A DNA stretch of 64,000 nt. Origin: Bradyrhizobium sp. CB3481 (GTDB taxonomy: Bacteria > Pseudomonadota > Alphaproteobacteria > Rhizobiales > Xanthobacteraceae). Under the pieces are notes generated by a model. The model did not search any database and was not told the origin of the DNA. It saw nothing but the letters and a program-made list of their open reading frames with translations. Of this stretch, positions 46,131-54,899 are shown piece by piece. The position numbers and the translations under genes were made by a program. The first letter of the stretch is position 1; the number at the start of each line of letters is the position of its first letter. Location of the stretch: contig NZ_CP121647.1 of assembly GCF_029714305.1 (NCBI RefSeq), positions 3,802,501 to 3,866,500 on the forward strand, given 5' to 3'.

Positions 46131-47630
46131 ATGGAAGTGTTGACCACGACGGAGATGGAGCGCGCCGACGAGCTGACAATCGCCGCCGGCACGCCCGGCT
46201 TTGCGCTGATGATGAGCGCGGGTCAGGCGGTGGCGGAAGCCGCGATGGACCTCGTCGAGGAGGGGCCGATCGTGGTGGTCGCCGGCCGCGGCAACAATGG
46301 CGGCGACGGCTTTGTCGCCGCGGCCGAGCTGGCCGCGCGCGGCCGCGACGTCTCGGTCATTCTCCTGTGCGAACGCGACAGCCTGCAGGGCGATGCGGCG
46401 CTCGCTGCACGCGGCTGGAAATATCCGGTGCTGCCGTTCAACCCACAGGCGATCGGCAAGCCGGCGCTGATCATCGACGCGCTGTTCGGCGCCGGGCTCA
46501 ACCGGCCCGTGAAGGGCGATCCGCTCGAAATGATCGAGGCGATCAACGCCAACGGCGCGCCGGTGCTTGCCGTCGACCTGCCGAGCGGGATCAACGGCAC
46601 CTCGGGCGCGGCGATGGGGGCTGCGATTAATGCCGCGGAGACCGTGACCTTCTTTCGCCGCAAGCCCGCGCATCTTCTGATGCCGGGACGAAAACATTGC
46701 GGCCGCGTGCGCGTCGCCGATATCGGCATCGATCCGCGCGTGCTGGAAGAGATCCGGCCGCAGACGTTCGAGAACGTCCCGGACACCTGGCAAAAATCCT
46801 TCCCGGTGCCTGATATCGATGGGCATAAATATGCCCGCGGCCATACTGTCGTGCTGTCGGGCGGGCTGGCCTCGACCGGCGCGGCGCGGCTGGCGGCGCG
46901 CGGGGCGCTACGGGCAGGGGCGGGGCTCGTGACCGTGGCCTCGCCGCGCGATGCGCTCGCCGTGAACGCCATGTCACTGACGGCGGTGATGGTTCGCGCC
47001 TTCGACACCGTGGTGGAGTTCGCCGAACTGGTCGGCGACCGGCGGCTCAATTCCATTGTGCTCGGGCCGGGTGCCGGCATCACCGAGCGCACGCGCGACC
47101 TCGTGCATACCGCACTGTCGACCAAACGCGGCCTCGTGCTCGACGCCGACGCGCTGACGAGTTTTGCCGAGGCGCCGGAGCGGCTGTTCGAACAGATCAA
47201 GGCGAGCGAGGACGCACAGGTCGTCCTCACCCCGCATGAGGGCGAGTTTCCGCGTCTGTTCAGCGATATCAGCAACAAGCATCCGGGCCGCTCCAAGCTG
47301 GAGCGGGTGCGCGACGCCGCCCAGCGCGCCGGCGCGGTGGTGCTGCTGAAGGGGCCGGATACGGTGGTGGCCTCGCCCGACGGCCGTGCGGCGATCGCCG
47401 CCAACGCACCGCCCTGGCTTGCGACCGCCGGCGCCGGCGACGTGCTGGCCGGAATGATCGCAGGGATGCTGGCGCAGGGCGTGCCGGCCTATGAGGCCGC
47501 GTGCATCGGCGTCTGGATGCACGGCGAAGCCGGCCGTGAGGCGGGACCGGGCCTGATCGCGGAAGACCTTTCCGAAACGCTGCCCGCCGTGTTCCGACGG
47601 CTCTATGACGAGTTCGGGATTGAGTATTAG
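46131..47630 (+). CDS. nnr: Bifunctional NAD(P)H-hydrate epimerase/dehydratase
   Basis: A 499-aa repair enzyme for hydrated NADH/NADPH. The N-terminal epimerase domain (about 1-220, NnrE/YjeF) has VVVAGRGNNGGDGFVAAAELAARG and DALFGAGLNRPVKGD and AVDLPSGINGTSG. The C-terminal ADP-dependent dehydratase domain (about 225-490, NnrD) shows YARGHTVVLSGGLASTGAARLAARGALRAGAGLVT, LTPHEGEFPRLF, VVLLKGPDTVVASPDG and the nucleotide loop WLATAGAGDVLAGMIAGML. The ATG at 46131 follows GAGGATTC; an earlier in-frame ATG at 46092 adds 13 residues. Divergent from glnB. Housekeeping function. Confidence 0.93.
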   Translation: MEVLTTTEMERADELTIAAGTPGFALMMSAGQAVAEAAMDLVEEGPIVVVAGRGNNGGDGFVAAAELAARGRDVSVILLCERDSLQGDAALAARGWKYPVLPFNPQAIGKPALIIDALFGAGLNRPVKGDPLEMIEAINANGAPVLAVDLPSGINGTSGAAMGAAINAAETVTFFRRKPAHLLMPGRKHCGRVRVADIGIDPRVLEEIRPQTFENVPDTWQKSFPVPDIDGHKYARGHTVVLSGGLASTGAARLAARGALRAGAGLVTVASPRDALAVNAMSLTAVMVRAFDTVVEFAELVGDRRLNSIVLGPGAGITERTRDLVHTALSTKRGLVLDADALTSFAEAPERLFEQIKASEDAQVVLTPHEGEFPRLFSDISNKHPGRSKLERVRDAAQRAGAVVLLKGPDTVVASPDGRAAIAANAPPWLATAGAGDVLAGMIAGMLAQGVPAYEAACIGVWMHGEAGREAGPGLIAEDLSETLPAVFRRLYDEFGIEY

Positions 47631-47640
47631 TTGCTGCGTT

Positions 47641-47772
47641 CCCCGGATGCTGCGCAGCGCGCCGCTTGCGGCGTGATGAGCTGCTGATCCGGGGTCCACG
47701 AGTTGTCGCGTCATGTCAGGTCCCGGCTCTGCGGAGCAGCGTTTCACGCTGCACCGCGTCCGGGACACGAGA
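47641..47772. repeat. Intergenic palindrome (CCCCGGATGCTGCGC family)
   Basis: CCCCGGATGCTGCGCAGCGC and GCTGATCCGGGGTCC form inverted arms in the first half; CCCGG and CCGGG with GCGGAGCAGCG/CGCTGCACCGCG form a second set. The element lies between two convergent genes (47630 and 47778), so it may help transcription stop. Similar units are dispersed in this group. Confidence 0.65.
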
Positions 47773-47777
47773 CAGCG

Positions 47778-48866
47778 TCAGTACAAGCTCAGGTACTTCG
47801 CGACCGTCGCCTCATTCCATTCCAGCCCGAGGCCTGGGCCCCGCGCGGTCACCGTGCCATCGACGATCTCGGCGGGCTTGGCGAGGATGACGCTGGCGAA
47901 ATCGAGATATTCGAGCCAATGCGCGGTCGGCGTCACCGCCAGCATGTGGGCGCTGGCTTCGGCAAACAGATGGCTCGACATCGGGATGTTGGCGGCTTGC
48001 GCTTGCGCGGCGACGGCAAGCCAGCCGGTGATGCCGCCGCACTTCATCAGGTCGGGCATGATGAAGTCGCTGGCGCCTAGCGCGATCGCTTCGGCGAAGC
48101 CGCGCGGGAACCACCAGTTTTCGCCGGCCTGGATCGGCGTCGGCGAGGTCGCGCGCACCCTGGCGTGGCCTGAGAGATTTTCCTGCGGTACCGGCTCTTC
48201 GATCCAGTGCAGATCGTAAGGCGCGAGGCGCGCGATACGGCGTGTCGCCTCCGCTGTAGCGAGCGACTGGTTGAAGTCGATCATCAGCGCGACGTCAGGG
48301 CCGATCAGCGCGCGCACGCCCTTGACGACGCGCTCGTCATTGGCGGCATCGCCGTCGCCGCCCTTGATCTTGATGCCGCGAAAACCCTGTTCGAGGGAGC
48401 GGCGCAGCGCGCGCTCGTCGGTGACCGGATCAACCACGCCATAGCTGTCATAGGCCGGAATCGGCTTTGGCGAACCGCCGAGCAATTCAACCACCGGTTT
48501 GCCGGCGATTTGTCCGAGCGCATCCCAATAGGCCATGTCGAGGCCGGATACCGCCATGCCGACCAGGCCCTGCCAGCCGAGCAGTCGGAACTTTGCATCC
48601 ATCGCCGCCATCAGATCGTAGGGCACGAGAGGCTTGCCAACCAGCTCGCGCCCGATGTCCTCGAGCAGATGCACCAATGGCGCCAGTGTGATCTTGGCGT
48701 AGGCGAAGATGTAGGAGTGGCCGGTAACGCCCTGATCGGTTTCGACGTCGATCAGGACCAGCGGCCCGGCATCGATCACGCCAAACGCGTTCTTGACGGG
48801 ACGCTTGAGCGGAACGACGACGCCGCGTGCCTTGACGCCGCGGATGGCGGGGACCGGTTTACTCAT
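47778..48866 (-). CDS. Enolase-superfamily enzyme (mandelate racemase type)
   Basis: A 362-aa TIM-barrel enzyme that abstracts an alpha proton from a carboxylate. Catalytic elements in order: the KxK motif in FRGIKIKGGDGD, metal ligands Asp in ALMIDFNQS, Glu in HWIEEPVPQEN and Glu in PIQAGENWWFP, and the C-terminal histidine in PMSSHLFAEASAH. The KxK plus H pattern places it in the mandelate-racemase subgroup (racemase or acid-sugar dehydratase). Starts nine bases after the multicopper-oxidase-like gene, so probably co-transcribed. The natural substrate cannot be read from sequence alone. Confidence 0.88.
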   Translation of the reverse strand: MSKPVPAIRGVKARGVVVPLKRPVKNAFGVIDAGPLVLIDVETDQGVTGHSYIFAYAKITLAPLVHLLEDIGRELVGKPLVPYDLMAAMDAKFRLLGWQGLVGMAVSGLDMAYWDALGQIAGKPVVELLGGSPKPIPAYDSYGVVDPVTDERALRRSLEQGFRGIKIKGGDGDAANDERVVKGVRALIGPDVALMIDFNQSLATAEATRRIARLAPYDLHWIEEPVPQENLSGHARVRATSPTPIQAGENWWFPRGFAEAIALGASDFIMPDLMKCGGITGWLAVAAQAQAANIPMSSHLFAEASAHMLAVTPTAHWLEYLDFASVILAKPAEIVDGTVTARGPGLGLEWNEATVAKYLSLY

Positions 48867-48875
48867 TTTGTTTCC

Positions 48876-50159
48876 TCATTCGACAGCATACCATCGCACG
48901 AAGCGCGGTGCGGCCCAATCGGTCGCAACGGATTCGATCAGCCAGTGCCCGGCATGTTCGGCCGCAAAGGCGATGCGGTGGGTCTGACCGGGCTCGATTG
49001 CCAGCGTATCCAGCCAAAACGGCTTCCAGCCGTCGTCGAGTTTGTCGAGCAGGCGGAAATGATGGCCATGCAGACGGAAGACGGTTGCGACGTCGGTGCG
49101 ATTGGTCAGTGCCAGCACGACAATACGGCCCGCCTTGACGCGGAAGGCCGGCTGTGGCGACGCGGCAAGGCTTGCAATCACAGTCCACTCAGGCCCGCTC
49201 AACGCGATATCGGCGCGGAGAGCGTCCTTGAGATCAAGCCGCGCCGGCAGCCCGTTTGACGACAGGGGCGAAGGAGGCGGTAGCGGTGCCGCACGCGCCG
49301 GCGCCTCGCTCGACACGATGATAGAGCCGACGGTCCGGGCTTGCCGCCCATCGTGCAGGAGGATCTTGAGCTGTGTGCCTGGCTGTCCCGTCACGTCGAC
49401 AAAAGCGTCGACCCGGCTGCCCGGTGCCAGCACCAGCGCGCCGTTGCGGGCCAGGAATGGCTCGGCGGGCTGGCTGTCGATCGCCATGACGGTGACGTCA
49501 ACGGACTCCAGTTTCACGGCGACGACCGTGCGCCGGCTGCCATTGACGAAGCGAAGTCTCAAGCGCTCATTGGATCGGGCTGCGACGTCCAGTGAGGGTT
49601 TCCCATTGAGTGTGTAGAAAACCGTGGTTTCGGTCGGGTCTGTGCCGGGCACGGCGGCGGTCGCATCCGCCCGTAACCGCCATTCCTCGAGCAAAAGCAC
49701 CTCGTCGTGATCGACGCTGACGGGCTCGTTTTCGGCGACCACCACGGGCTGGCCTCGGGCCGGTCGAGCGTTTTGGTTGGCGAACACGCTCATGTCGCAC
49801 AGGAAGGTCCCGGCGTGGCGCAATGGAATCCGGACGTTTTCCCAGCCTGAAGCGGCCAGCAGTCGGCGGCCGGCGAGCAGCTCGATGGCAGGAACGCCGT
49901 CGATCCCGCGCCAATCGAGGCCCACCGGGACGGTTAGCTCATTGGCGAATTCGACCTGAAGATTTTCGCCGCGGCGAAAGCGTAGCTCCGGAGCCGCGAG
50001 CATCCAGACCGGCGTTTCCGGACCTTCGGAACGGAGCTTGAGGGCGCCCTCGCGGGCCTGGATCGCGACCGCCGGGCGCCCTTGCGCGGCGCTGCCGCCC
50101 GGCAGCATCAGGCCGAGTGAGGCAGCTCCAAACCCCGCCATCAATGCACGCCGATCCAT
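48876..50159 (-). CDS. Multicopper-oxidase-fold exported protein with lost copper ligands
   Basis: A 427-aa protein with a Tat-type signal (MDRRALMAGFGAASLGLMLP, twin arginine at 3-4) and three cupredoxin-like domains. Expected copper sites are mostly missing: the first HWHG is LDWRG (81-85), the second HxH (GTxWYHSH) is GTFLCDMS (117-124). The C-terminal HGH core remains (LHGHHF, about 363-368) but the preceding HPxH and the final HCH-x3-H box read FRLHGHHF and HAGHWLIES. This recalls FtsP/SufI, which keeps the fold without copper. A periplasmic structural or division-related role is possible, though the family assignment beyond the fold is inference. Followed nine bases later by the enolase-superfamily gene. 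Confidence 0.82.
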   Translation of the reverse strand: MDRRALMAGFGAASLGLMLPGGSAAQGRPAVAIQAREGALKLRSEGPETPVWMLAAPELRFRRGENLQVEFANELTVPVGLDWRGIDGVPAIELLAGRRLLAASGWENVRIPLRHAGTFLCDMSVFANQNARPARGQPVVVAENEPVSVDHDEVLLLEEWRLRADATAAVPGTDPTETTVFYTLNGKPSLDVAARSNERLRLRFVNGSRRTVVAVKLESVDVTVMAIDSQPAEPFLARNGALVLAPGSRVDAFVDVTGQPGTQLKILLHDGRQARTVGSIIVSSEAPARAAPLPPPSPLSSNGLPARLDLKDALRADIALSGPEWTVIASLAASPQPAFRVKAGRIVVLALTNRTDVATVFRLHGHHFRLLDKLDDGWKPFWLDTLAIEPGQTHRIAFAAEHAGHWLIESVATDWAAPRFVRWYAVE

Positions 50160-50333
50160 CCGAAAACTCCCTTGCCATGAGGCCGATCCGGACCATTTCT
50201 AACGTAAGGTGTCCAGTTGCGGCGGTTTGGCCCAATGCGACGGGGATGCGCCATTTTTTTGCTGCGAAGGCGCGGCCCCATGCTATAAGCCGCCGCCCGC
50301 GGGCATCGCGGCCGGGCCTATGATGCACTTCAC

Positions 50334-50418
50334 GCGGGCGTGGCGGAACTGGTAGACGCGCTGGATTTAGGTTCCAGTGACGAAAGTTGTGGGGGTTCGA
50401 GTCCCTCCGCCCGCACCA
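50334..50418 (+). tRNA. tRNA-Leu(UAG)
   Basis: An 85-base tRNA with the acceptor stem GCGGGCG/CGCCCGC, anticodon stem CTGGA/TCCAG around the loop TTTAGGT (anticodon TAG, reading CUN codons), a long variable arm typical of leucine tRNAs, and an encoded CCA at 50416-50418. It lies upstream of tig. Confidence 0.96.
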
Positions 50419-50585
50419 AGCGCTCTATCCAAGCGTTTGCATGACTATTCCTGGAGGGCCCGCTCCCCATTGGGGGAGCCAAGGCTCGCCGAACCACCGG
50501 CGTCAGGCTCAAAAGGCCACGCCTCTGACATTTGAACACTGCCGGGCTGCGTCCAGCCCGGCGCAAGCGGAAGAAGATTGATACC

Positions 50586-51950
50586 ATGCAGGTCACCGAA
50601 ACCCTCGCCGAGGGATTGAAGCACGAGTTCAAGGTCAGCGTTCCCGCATCGGATCTCGACGCCAAGGCCGATGCCAAGCTGGTCGATCTCAAGGACAAGG
50701 TGCGCCTCAACGGCTTCCGTCCCGGCAAGGTGCCGGTCGCCCACCTCAAGAAGGTGTATGGCCGCTCCGTGATGGCCGAGACCATCGACCAGACCATCCG
50801 CGACACCAACACCCAGATCTTCACCGACCGCGGCTTCCGTCTCGCCACCGAGCCGAAGATCACCATGCCGACCGAGACCAAAGAGGTCGAGGAGCTGCTC
50901 GCCGGCAAGACGGATTTGACTTACACGGTCGCGATCGAGGTGGTGCCGACCATCCAGCTCGCCGATTTCAAGACCTTCTCGGTCGAGAAGCCGGTGGTCG
51001 ACGTGACCGACGCCGAAGTCGATGAGGCGATCAAGCGGATCGCCGATCAGAACCGCCCCTATGCGGCGAAGGCGGAGGGCGCCAAGGCCGAGAAGGGCGA
51101 CCGCGTCACCATCAACTTCAAGGGCACCATCGATGGCGTGGCGTTCGACGGCGGCACCGGCGAGGGCATCCAGGTCGTGATCGGCGCCGGCCAGTTCATT
51201 CCCGGTTTTGAGGAGCAGCTCGAAGGCATTGGCGCCGGCGAGACCCGCGCGCTGAAGGTGTCATTCCCGAAGAACTACGCCAGCGAGAAGCTCGCGGGAC
51301 AGCCGGCCGAGTTCGAGACAACCGCAACCGCAATCGAAGCGCCGGGCGAAACCAAGATTGATGACGAGTTCGCCAAGACGCTCGGCCTTGAATCGCTCGA
51401 CAAGCTGAAGGAAGCCGCGCGCGAGCGTCTGGTCGCCGAGTTCGCCGGCGCGACGCGCCAGCGCGTCAAGCGCGCGCTGCTTGATCGTCTTGACGACAGC
51501 CACAAGTTCGAGGCGCCGCCCTCGCTGATCGAGGAAGAGTTCAGCCTGATGTGGAACTCGATCAAGGCCGAGATGGAATCTTCCGGCAAGACCTTTGCCG
51601 ATGAGAACACCACCGAGGACGCGGCCAAGGAAGAATACCGCAAGATCGCCGATCGCCGCGTGCGGCTCGGCCTCGTGCTCTCGGAGATCGGCGAGAAGAA
51701 CAAGATCACCGTGACCGATGACGAAGTCGGCCGCGCGGTGATCGAGCGGGCCCGTTCGATGCCCGGCCGCGAGAAGGAAGTCTGGGATTACTATCGCAAC
51801 AATGCCAATGCGCTGGCTCAGCTTCGTGCGCCGATTTATGAAGACAAGGTCGTCGATTTCATTCTCGAGCTCGCCAATGTGACCGAGAAGAAGGTCTCGC
51901 GCGAGGACCTGTTCAAGGACGACGACGCCGACGAGAAGAGCGCAGCCTGA
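50586..51950 (+). CDS. tig: Trigger factor
   Basis: A 454-aa ribosome-associated chaperone with peptidyl-prolyl isomerase activity. The N-terminal ribosome-binding domain shows [18 protein letters not shown] (signature GFRxGxxP), the FKBP-like domain [44 protein letters not shown], and the C-terminal chaperone arms [14 protein letters not shown] and [20 protein letters not shown]. The ATG at 50586 is chosen; an earlier start at 50532 would add 18 residues including RKRKKID. The tail is acidic ([10 protein letters not shown]). First gene of the tig-clpP-clpX-lon series. Confidence 0.96.
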   Translation: MQVTETLAEGLKHEFKVSVPASDLDAKADAKLVDLKDKVRLNGFRPGKVPVAHLKKVYGRSVMAETIDQTIRDTNTQIFTDRGFRLATEPKITMPTETKEVEELLAGKTDLTYTVAIEVVPTIQLADFKTFSVEKPVVDVTDAEVDEAIKRIADQNRPYAAKAEGAKAEKGDRVTINFKGTIDGVAFDGGTGEGIQVVIGAGQFIPGFEEQLEGIGAGETRALKVSFPKNYASEKLAGQPAEFETTATAIEAPGETKIDDEFAKTLGLESLDKLKEAARERLVAEFAGATRQRVKRALLDRLDDSHKFEAPPSLIEEEFSLMWNSIKAEMESSGKTFADENTTEDAAKEEYRKIADRRVRLGLVLSEIGEKNKITVTDDEVGRAVIERARSMPGREKEVWDYYRNNANALAQLRAPIYEDKVVDFILELANVTEKKVSREDLFKDDDADEKSAA

Positions 51951-52242
51951 TCGATCTGGCCAGGCGGATGTTAACGATGAACGCCGAAAGCGGCGGGACC
52001 CGGCATCCGCCGCTATGAGATCGCCTGCGAATCAGCTTGAACTCGGCTCAATCGGCTCTCGATTGGCCGGTCTTGTCGCCGGGAAATTGGCGCATATCTG
52101 TGAGCGGCTCGCGAAAGCGGGCTGTGAGTTGAAGTCCTGCATCACGGGACGTTCGTCCGCGCACGGCAATCATGCCGCCTGGCCTGCCTTGCCGATGGAT
52201 GTTCGCCTCCGTCCAGTCCCTACCTAACCCTTGGGGTAACCA

Positions 52243-52875
52243 ATGCGCGATCCCGTTGAAACCTACATGAATCTCGTTCCGATGGTGGTCGAGCAGACCA
52301 ACCGCGGTGAACGCGCCTACGACATTTTCTCGCGCCTCTTGAAGGAACGCATCATCTTCGTAACCGGCCCGGTCGAAGACGGCATGTCGACGCTGGTTGT
52401 CGCGCAGCTTCTGTTCCTGGAAGCCGACAATCCGAAGAAGGAAATCTCGATGTACATCAACTCGCCCGGCGGCGTGGTGACATCGGGGCTTGCGATCTAC
52501 GACACGATGCAGTTCATCCGTCCCGCGGTATCGACGCTGTGCACGGGGCAGGCGGCCTCGATGGGTTCGCTGCTGCTGGCGGCCGGCGAAAAGGACATGC
52601 GCTTCACGCTGCCGAACTCGCGCATCATGGTGCATCAGCCGTCCGGCGGCTTCCAGGGCCAGGCCACCGACATCATGCTGCACGCGCAGGAGATCTTGAA
52701 TCTCAAGAAGCGCCTCAACGAGATCTACGTGAAGCACACCGGCCAGCCCTACAAGGCGATCGAGGATGCGCTCGAGCGCGACAAATTCCTCACCGCCGAG
52801 ATGGCCCGCGACTTCGGCCTCGTCGACAAGGTGATCGACAAGCGTCCCGAAGAGGCGACGCCAGCGAAAGTTTAG
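52243..52875 (+). CDS. clpP: ATP-dependent Clp protease proteolytic subunit
   Basis: A 210-aa serine protease subunit forming the double heptameric chamber of ClpXP and ClpAP. Catalytic serine in [16 protein letters not shown] and histidine in [20 protein letters not shown] are present, and the third residue is expected in [21 protein letters not shown]. The N-terminus [24 protein letters not shown] after MRDPVETY is typical. The 292-base gap from tig and the 447-base gap before clpX suggest own promoters. Confidence 0.97.
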   Translation: MRDPVETYMNLVPMVVEQTNRGERAYDIFSRLLKERIIFVTGPVEDGMSTLVVAQLLFLEADNPKKEISMYINSPGGVVTSGLAIYDTMQFIRPAVSTLCTGQAASMGSLLLAAGEKDMRFTLPNSRIMVHQPSGGFQGQATDIMLHAQEILNLKKRLNEIYVKHTGQPYKAIEDALERDKFLTAEMARDFGLVDKVIDKRPEEATPAKV

Positions 52876-53322
52876 TGAAGGGAAAACCCCGTAAGGTAAC
52901 GGGTTGCGACACCCCGCATTGACCTTAATGGCTGGTTGAATCGGCAATTTCGGCCGAAAGCGCACGGCTATGCCCCCGCATGGGCTGAAAGTTCCGCTTT
53001 CGTGCCGGTTTTGCCGCGTGGCAATACCGCAACGCTCGGTCGATTTCGTGAACTTCGGCCCGTGCGAATGCCACAAATCACGGTATTGTCACGGGTAGCC
53101 ATTCCGGCCCCGATTAGCGAATTCTTGATAGTCGGGTGTCAGCATGGTTGGCTGTGTGAACTGGGTTAAGATCGCGGGGGATTTGAGAAGCCGTGATTCG
53201 CACGGTGGGTAATTGAGTTAGGGTCTTTTCTGGTACGGAATTTGCTCTATCTACCTTCAGGTCCGGTAAAGTGCCGGAATGGGTCGATCGGGTAACGGAT
53301 CGAACGGCGGACGGAGACAGGA
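52876..53322. other. Intergenic region between clpP and clpX
   Basis: No gene or hairpin of note is visible in this 447-base gap. It is AT-richer near 53170-53260, where a clpX promoter is likely, and an ACGGAGACAGG ribosome-binding region precedes the clpX ATG. I see no clear heat-shock promoter. Confidence 0.5.
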
Positions 53323-54597
53323 ATGAGTAAGGTTGGCACGAGCGACTCCAAGAACACGCTGTATTGCTCGTTCTGTGGAAAGAGCCAGCACGAAGTCCGC
53401 AAACTCATCGCAGGTCCAACCGTTTTCATCTGCGACGAATGCGTTGAACTTTGCATGGACATCATCCGTGAGGAGAACAAGTCCTCGCTGGTGAAGTCGC
53501 GCGACGGCATCCCGACGCCGAAGGAAATCTGCAAGGTGTTGGACGATTACGTGATCGGCCAGAACCATGCCAAGAAGGTGCTGTCGGTCGCCGTTCACAA
53601 CCACTACAAGCGGCTCAATCACCAGACCAAGCACAACGACGTCGAGCTTGCGAAGTCGAACATCCTGCTGATCGGTCCGACCGGTTCGGGCAAGACGCTG
53701 CTGGCGCAGACGCTGGCGCGGATTCTCGACGTGCCGTTCACAATGGCGGATGCGACGACGCTGACCGAAGCCGGCTATGTCGGCGAGGACGTCGAGAACA
53801 TCATCCTCAAGCTGCTGCAGTCGGCCGACTACAATGTCGAGCGCGCGCAGCGCGGCATCGTCTATATCGACGAAATCGACAAGATCAGCCGCAAGTCCGA
53901 CAATCCCTCGATCACCCGCGACGTGTCGGGCGAGGGTGTGCAGCAGGCGCTCTTGAAGATCATGGAAGGCACGGTTGCTTCGGTGCCGCCGCAGGGCGGC
54001 CGCAAGCATCCGCAGCAGGAGTTCCTGCAGGTCGACACGACGAACATCCTGTTCATCTGCGGTGGCGCGTTCTCGGGGCTGGAGAAGATTATCTCCGCGC
54101 GCGGCCGTTCGACCTCGATCGGTTTCGCCGCCCAGGTGCTGGCGCCGGAGGATCGTCGTACCGGTGAAATCTTCCGTCACGTCGAGCCGGAAGACCTCCT
54201 GAAGTACGGCCTGATCCCGGAATTCGTCGGTCGTTTGCCTGTGGTTGCGACCCTGGAGGACCTCGACGAGAATTCGCTGAAGAAGATCCTGGTCGAGCCG
54301 AAGAACGCGCTGGTGAAACAATACCAGCGGCTGTTCGAAATGGAGAACATCGAGCTCACGTTCGCCGACGAGGCGCTTGGCGCGGTCGCCCGCAAGGCGA
54401 TCGAGCGCAAGACCGGCGCGCGCGGATTGCGCTCGATTCTCGAGGCCATCCTGCTCGAGACCATGTTCGATCTGCCAGGCCTGGAAGGCGTCGAAGAGGT
54501 CGTGATCTCGCGCGAAGTGGTCGAAGGAACCGCCCGTCCGCTCTACATCTATGCGGATCGTTCGGACCGCGCCGTCGAGAGCAGCGCCAGCGCCTGA
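53323..54597 (+). CDS. clpX: Clp protease ATP-binding subunit ClpX
   Basis: A 424-aa AAA+ unfoldase. The N-terminal zinc-binding domain has YCSFCGKSQ and [10 protein letters not shown] (four cysteines). The ATPase shows the Walker [18 protein letters not shown], Walker [15 protein letters not shown], a pore-loop segment [14 protein letters not shown] and the [16 protein letters not shown] sensor region. Substrate-binding IGF loop is expected in [21 protein letters not shown]. It feeds ClpP, encoded 447 bases upstream. A terminator follows 30 bases after the stop. Confidence 0.97.
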   Translation: MSKVGTSDSKNTLYCSFCGKSQHEVRKLIAGPTVFICDECVELCMDIIREENKSSLVKSRDGIPTPKEICKVLDDYVIGQNHAKKVLSVAVHNHYKRLNHQTKHNDVELAKSNILLIGPTGSGKTLLAQTLARILDVPFTMADATTLTEAGYVGEDVENIILKLLQSADYNVERAQRGIVYIDEIDKISRKSDNPSITRDVSGEGVQQALLKIMEGTVASVPPQGGRKHPQQEFLQVDTTNILFICGGAFSGLEKIISARGRSTSIGFAAQVLAPEDRRTGEIFRHVEPEDLLKYGLIPEFVGRLPVVATLEDLDENSLKKILVEPKNALVKQYQRLFEMENIELTFADEALGAVARKAIERKTGARGLRSILEAILLETMFDLPGLEGVEEVVISREVVEGTARPLYIYADRSDRAVESSASA

Positions 54598-54627
54598 GCG
54601 CGCTCGCCAAAAGTTGTGTGAATAAAG

Positions 54628-54656
54628 CGGCCGCCGGACCTTCCGGCGGCCGTTTT
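54628..54656 (+). terminator. Rho-independent terminator after clpX
   Basis: CGGCCGCCGGA (54628-54638) and TCCGGCGGCCG (54642-54652) form a perfect 11-bp stem with a CCT loop, followed by TTTTG. It starts 31 bases after the clpX stop. Confidence 0.93.
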
Positions 54657-54710
54657 GTTGCCGGTATTCCACACGGGTTTGGCCCGAAATAGTGGGCATT
54701 TTTCCGTGAC

Positions 54711-54741
54711 TTGACACCCCCATACCCGATAGCCACCTAAT
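54711..54741 (+). promoter_or_regulatory. Possible promoter of lon
   Basis: A perfect -35 hexamer TTGACA (54711-54716) is followed by a weak -10-like CCTAAT (54736-54741) with a 19-base spacer. The 302-base gap between clpX and lon contains little else besides the clpX terminator. A heat-shock promoter was expected but the spacing does not fit. Confidence 0.3.
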
Positions 54742-54899
54742 GCTCGTGGTGGCGGAAATCACGTTCGAGATTCGTCGCAAAATCCTCCGGTAAAGGCGGC
54801 TGCGAAGCAGCTGAAATGACCGGAACTTACGGCACCTTGTGGCAGTTGCGCAGCCTTGAGCGGATTGCGTGCAAGGGGGCAAAACAAAAGGAATAGGCC

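Noticed and set aside
54711..54741. Heat-shock (sigma-32) promoter for lon
   Set aside because: CTTGAC is present but no CCCAT- or CYTAT-like -10 occurs at the required distance.
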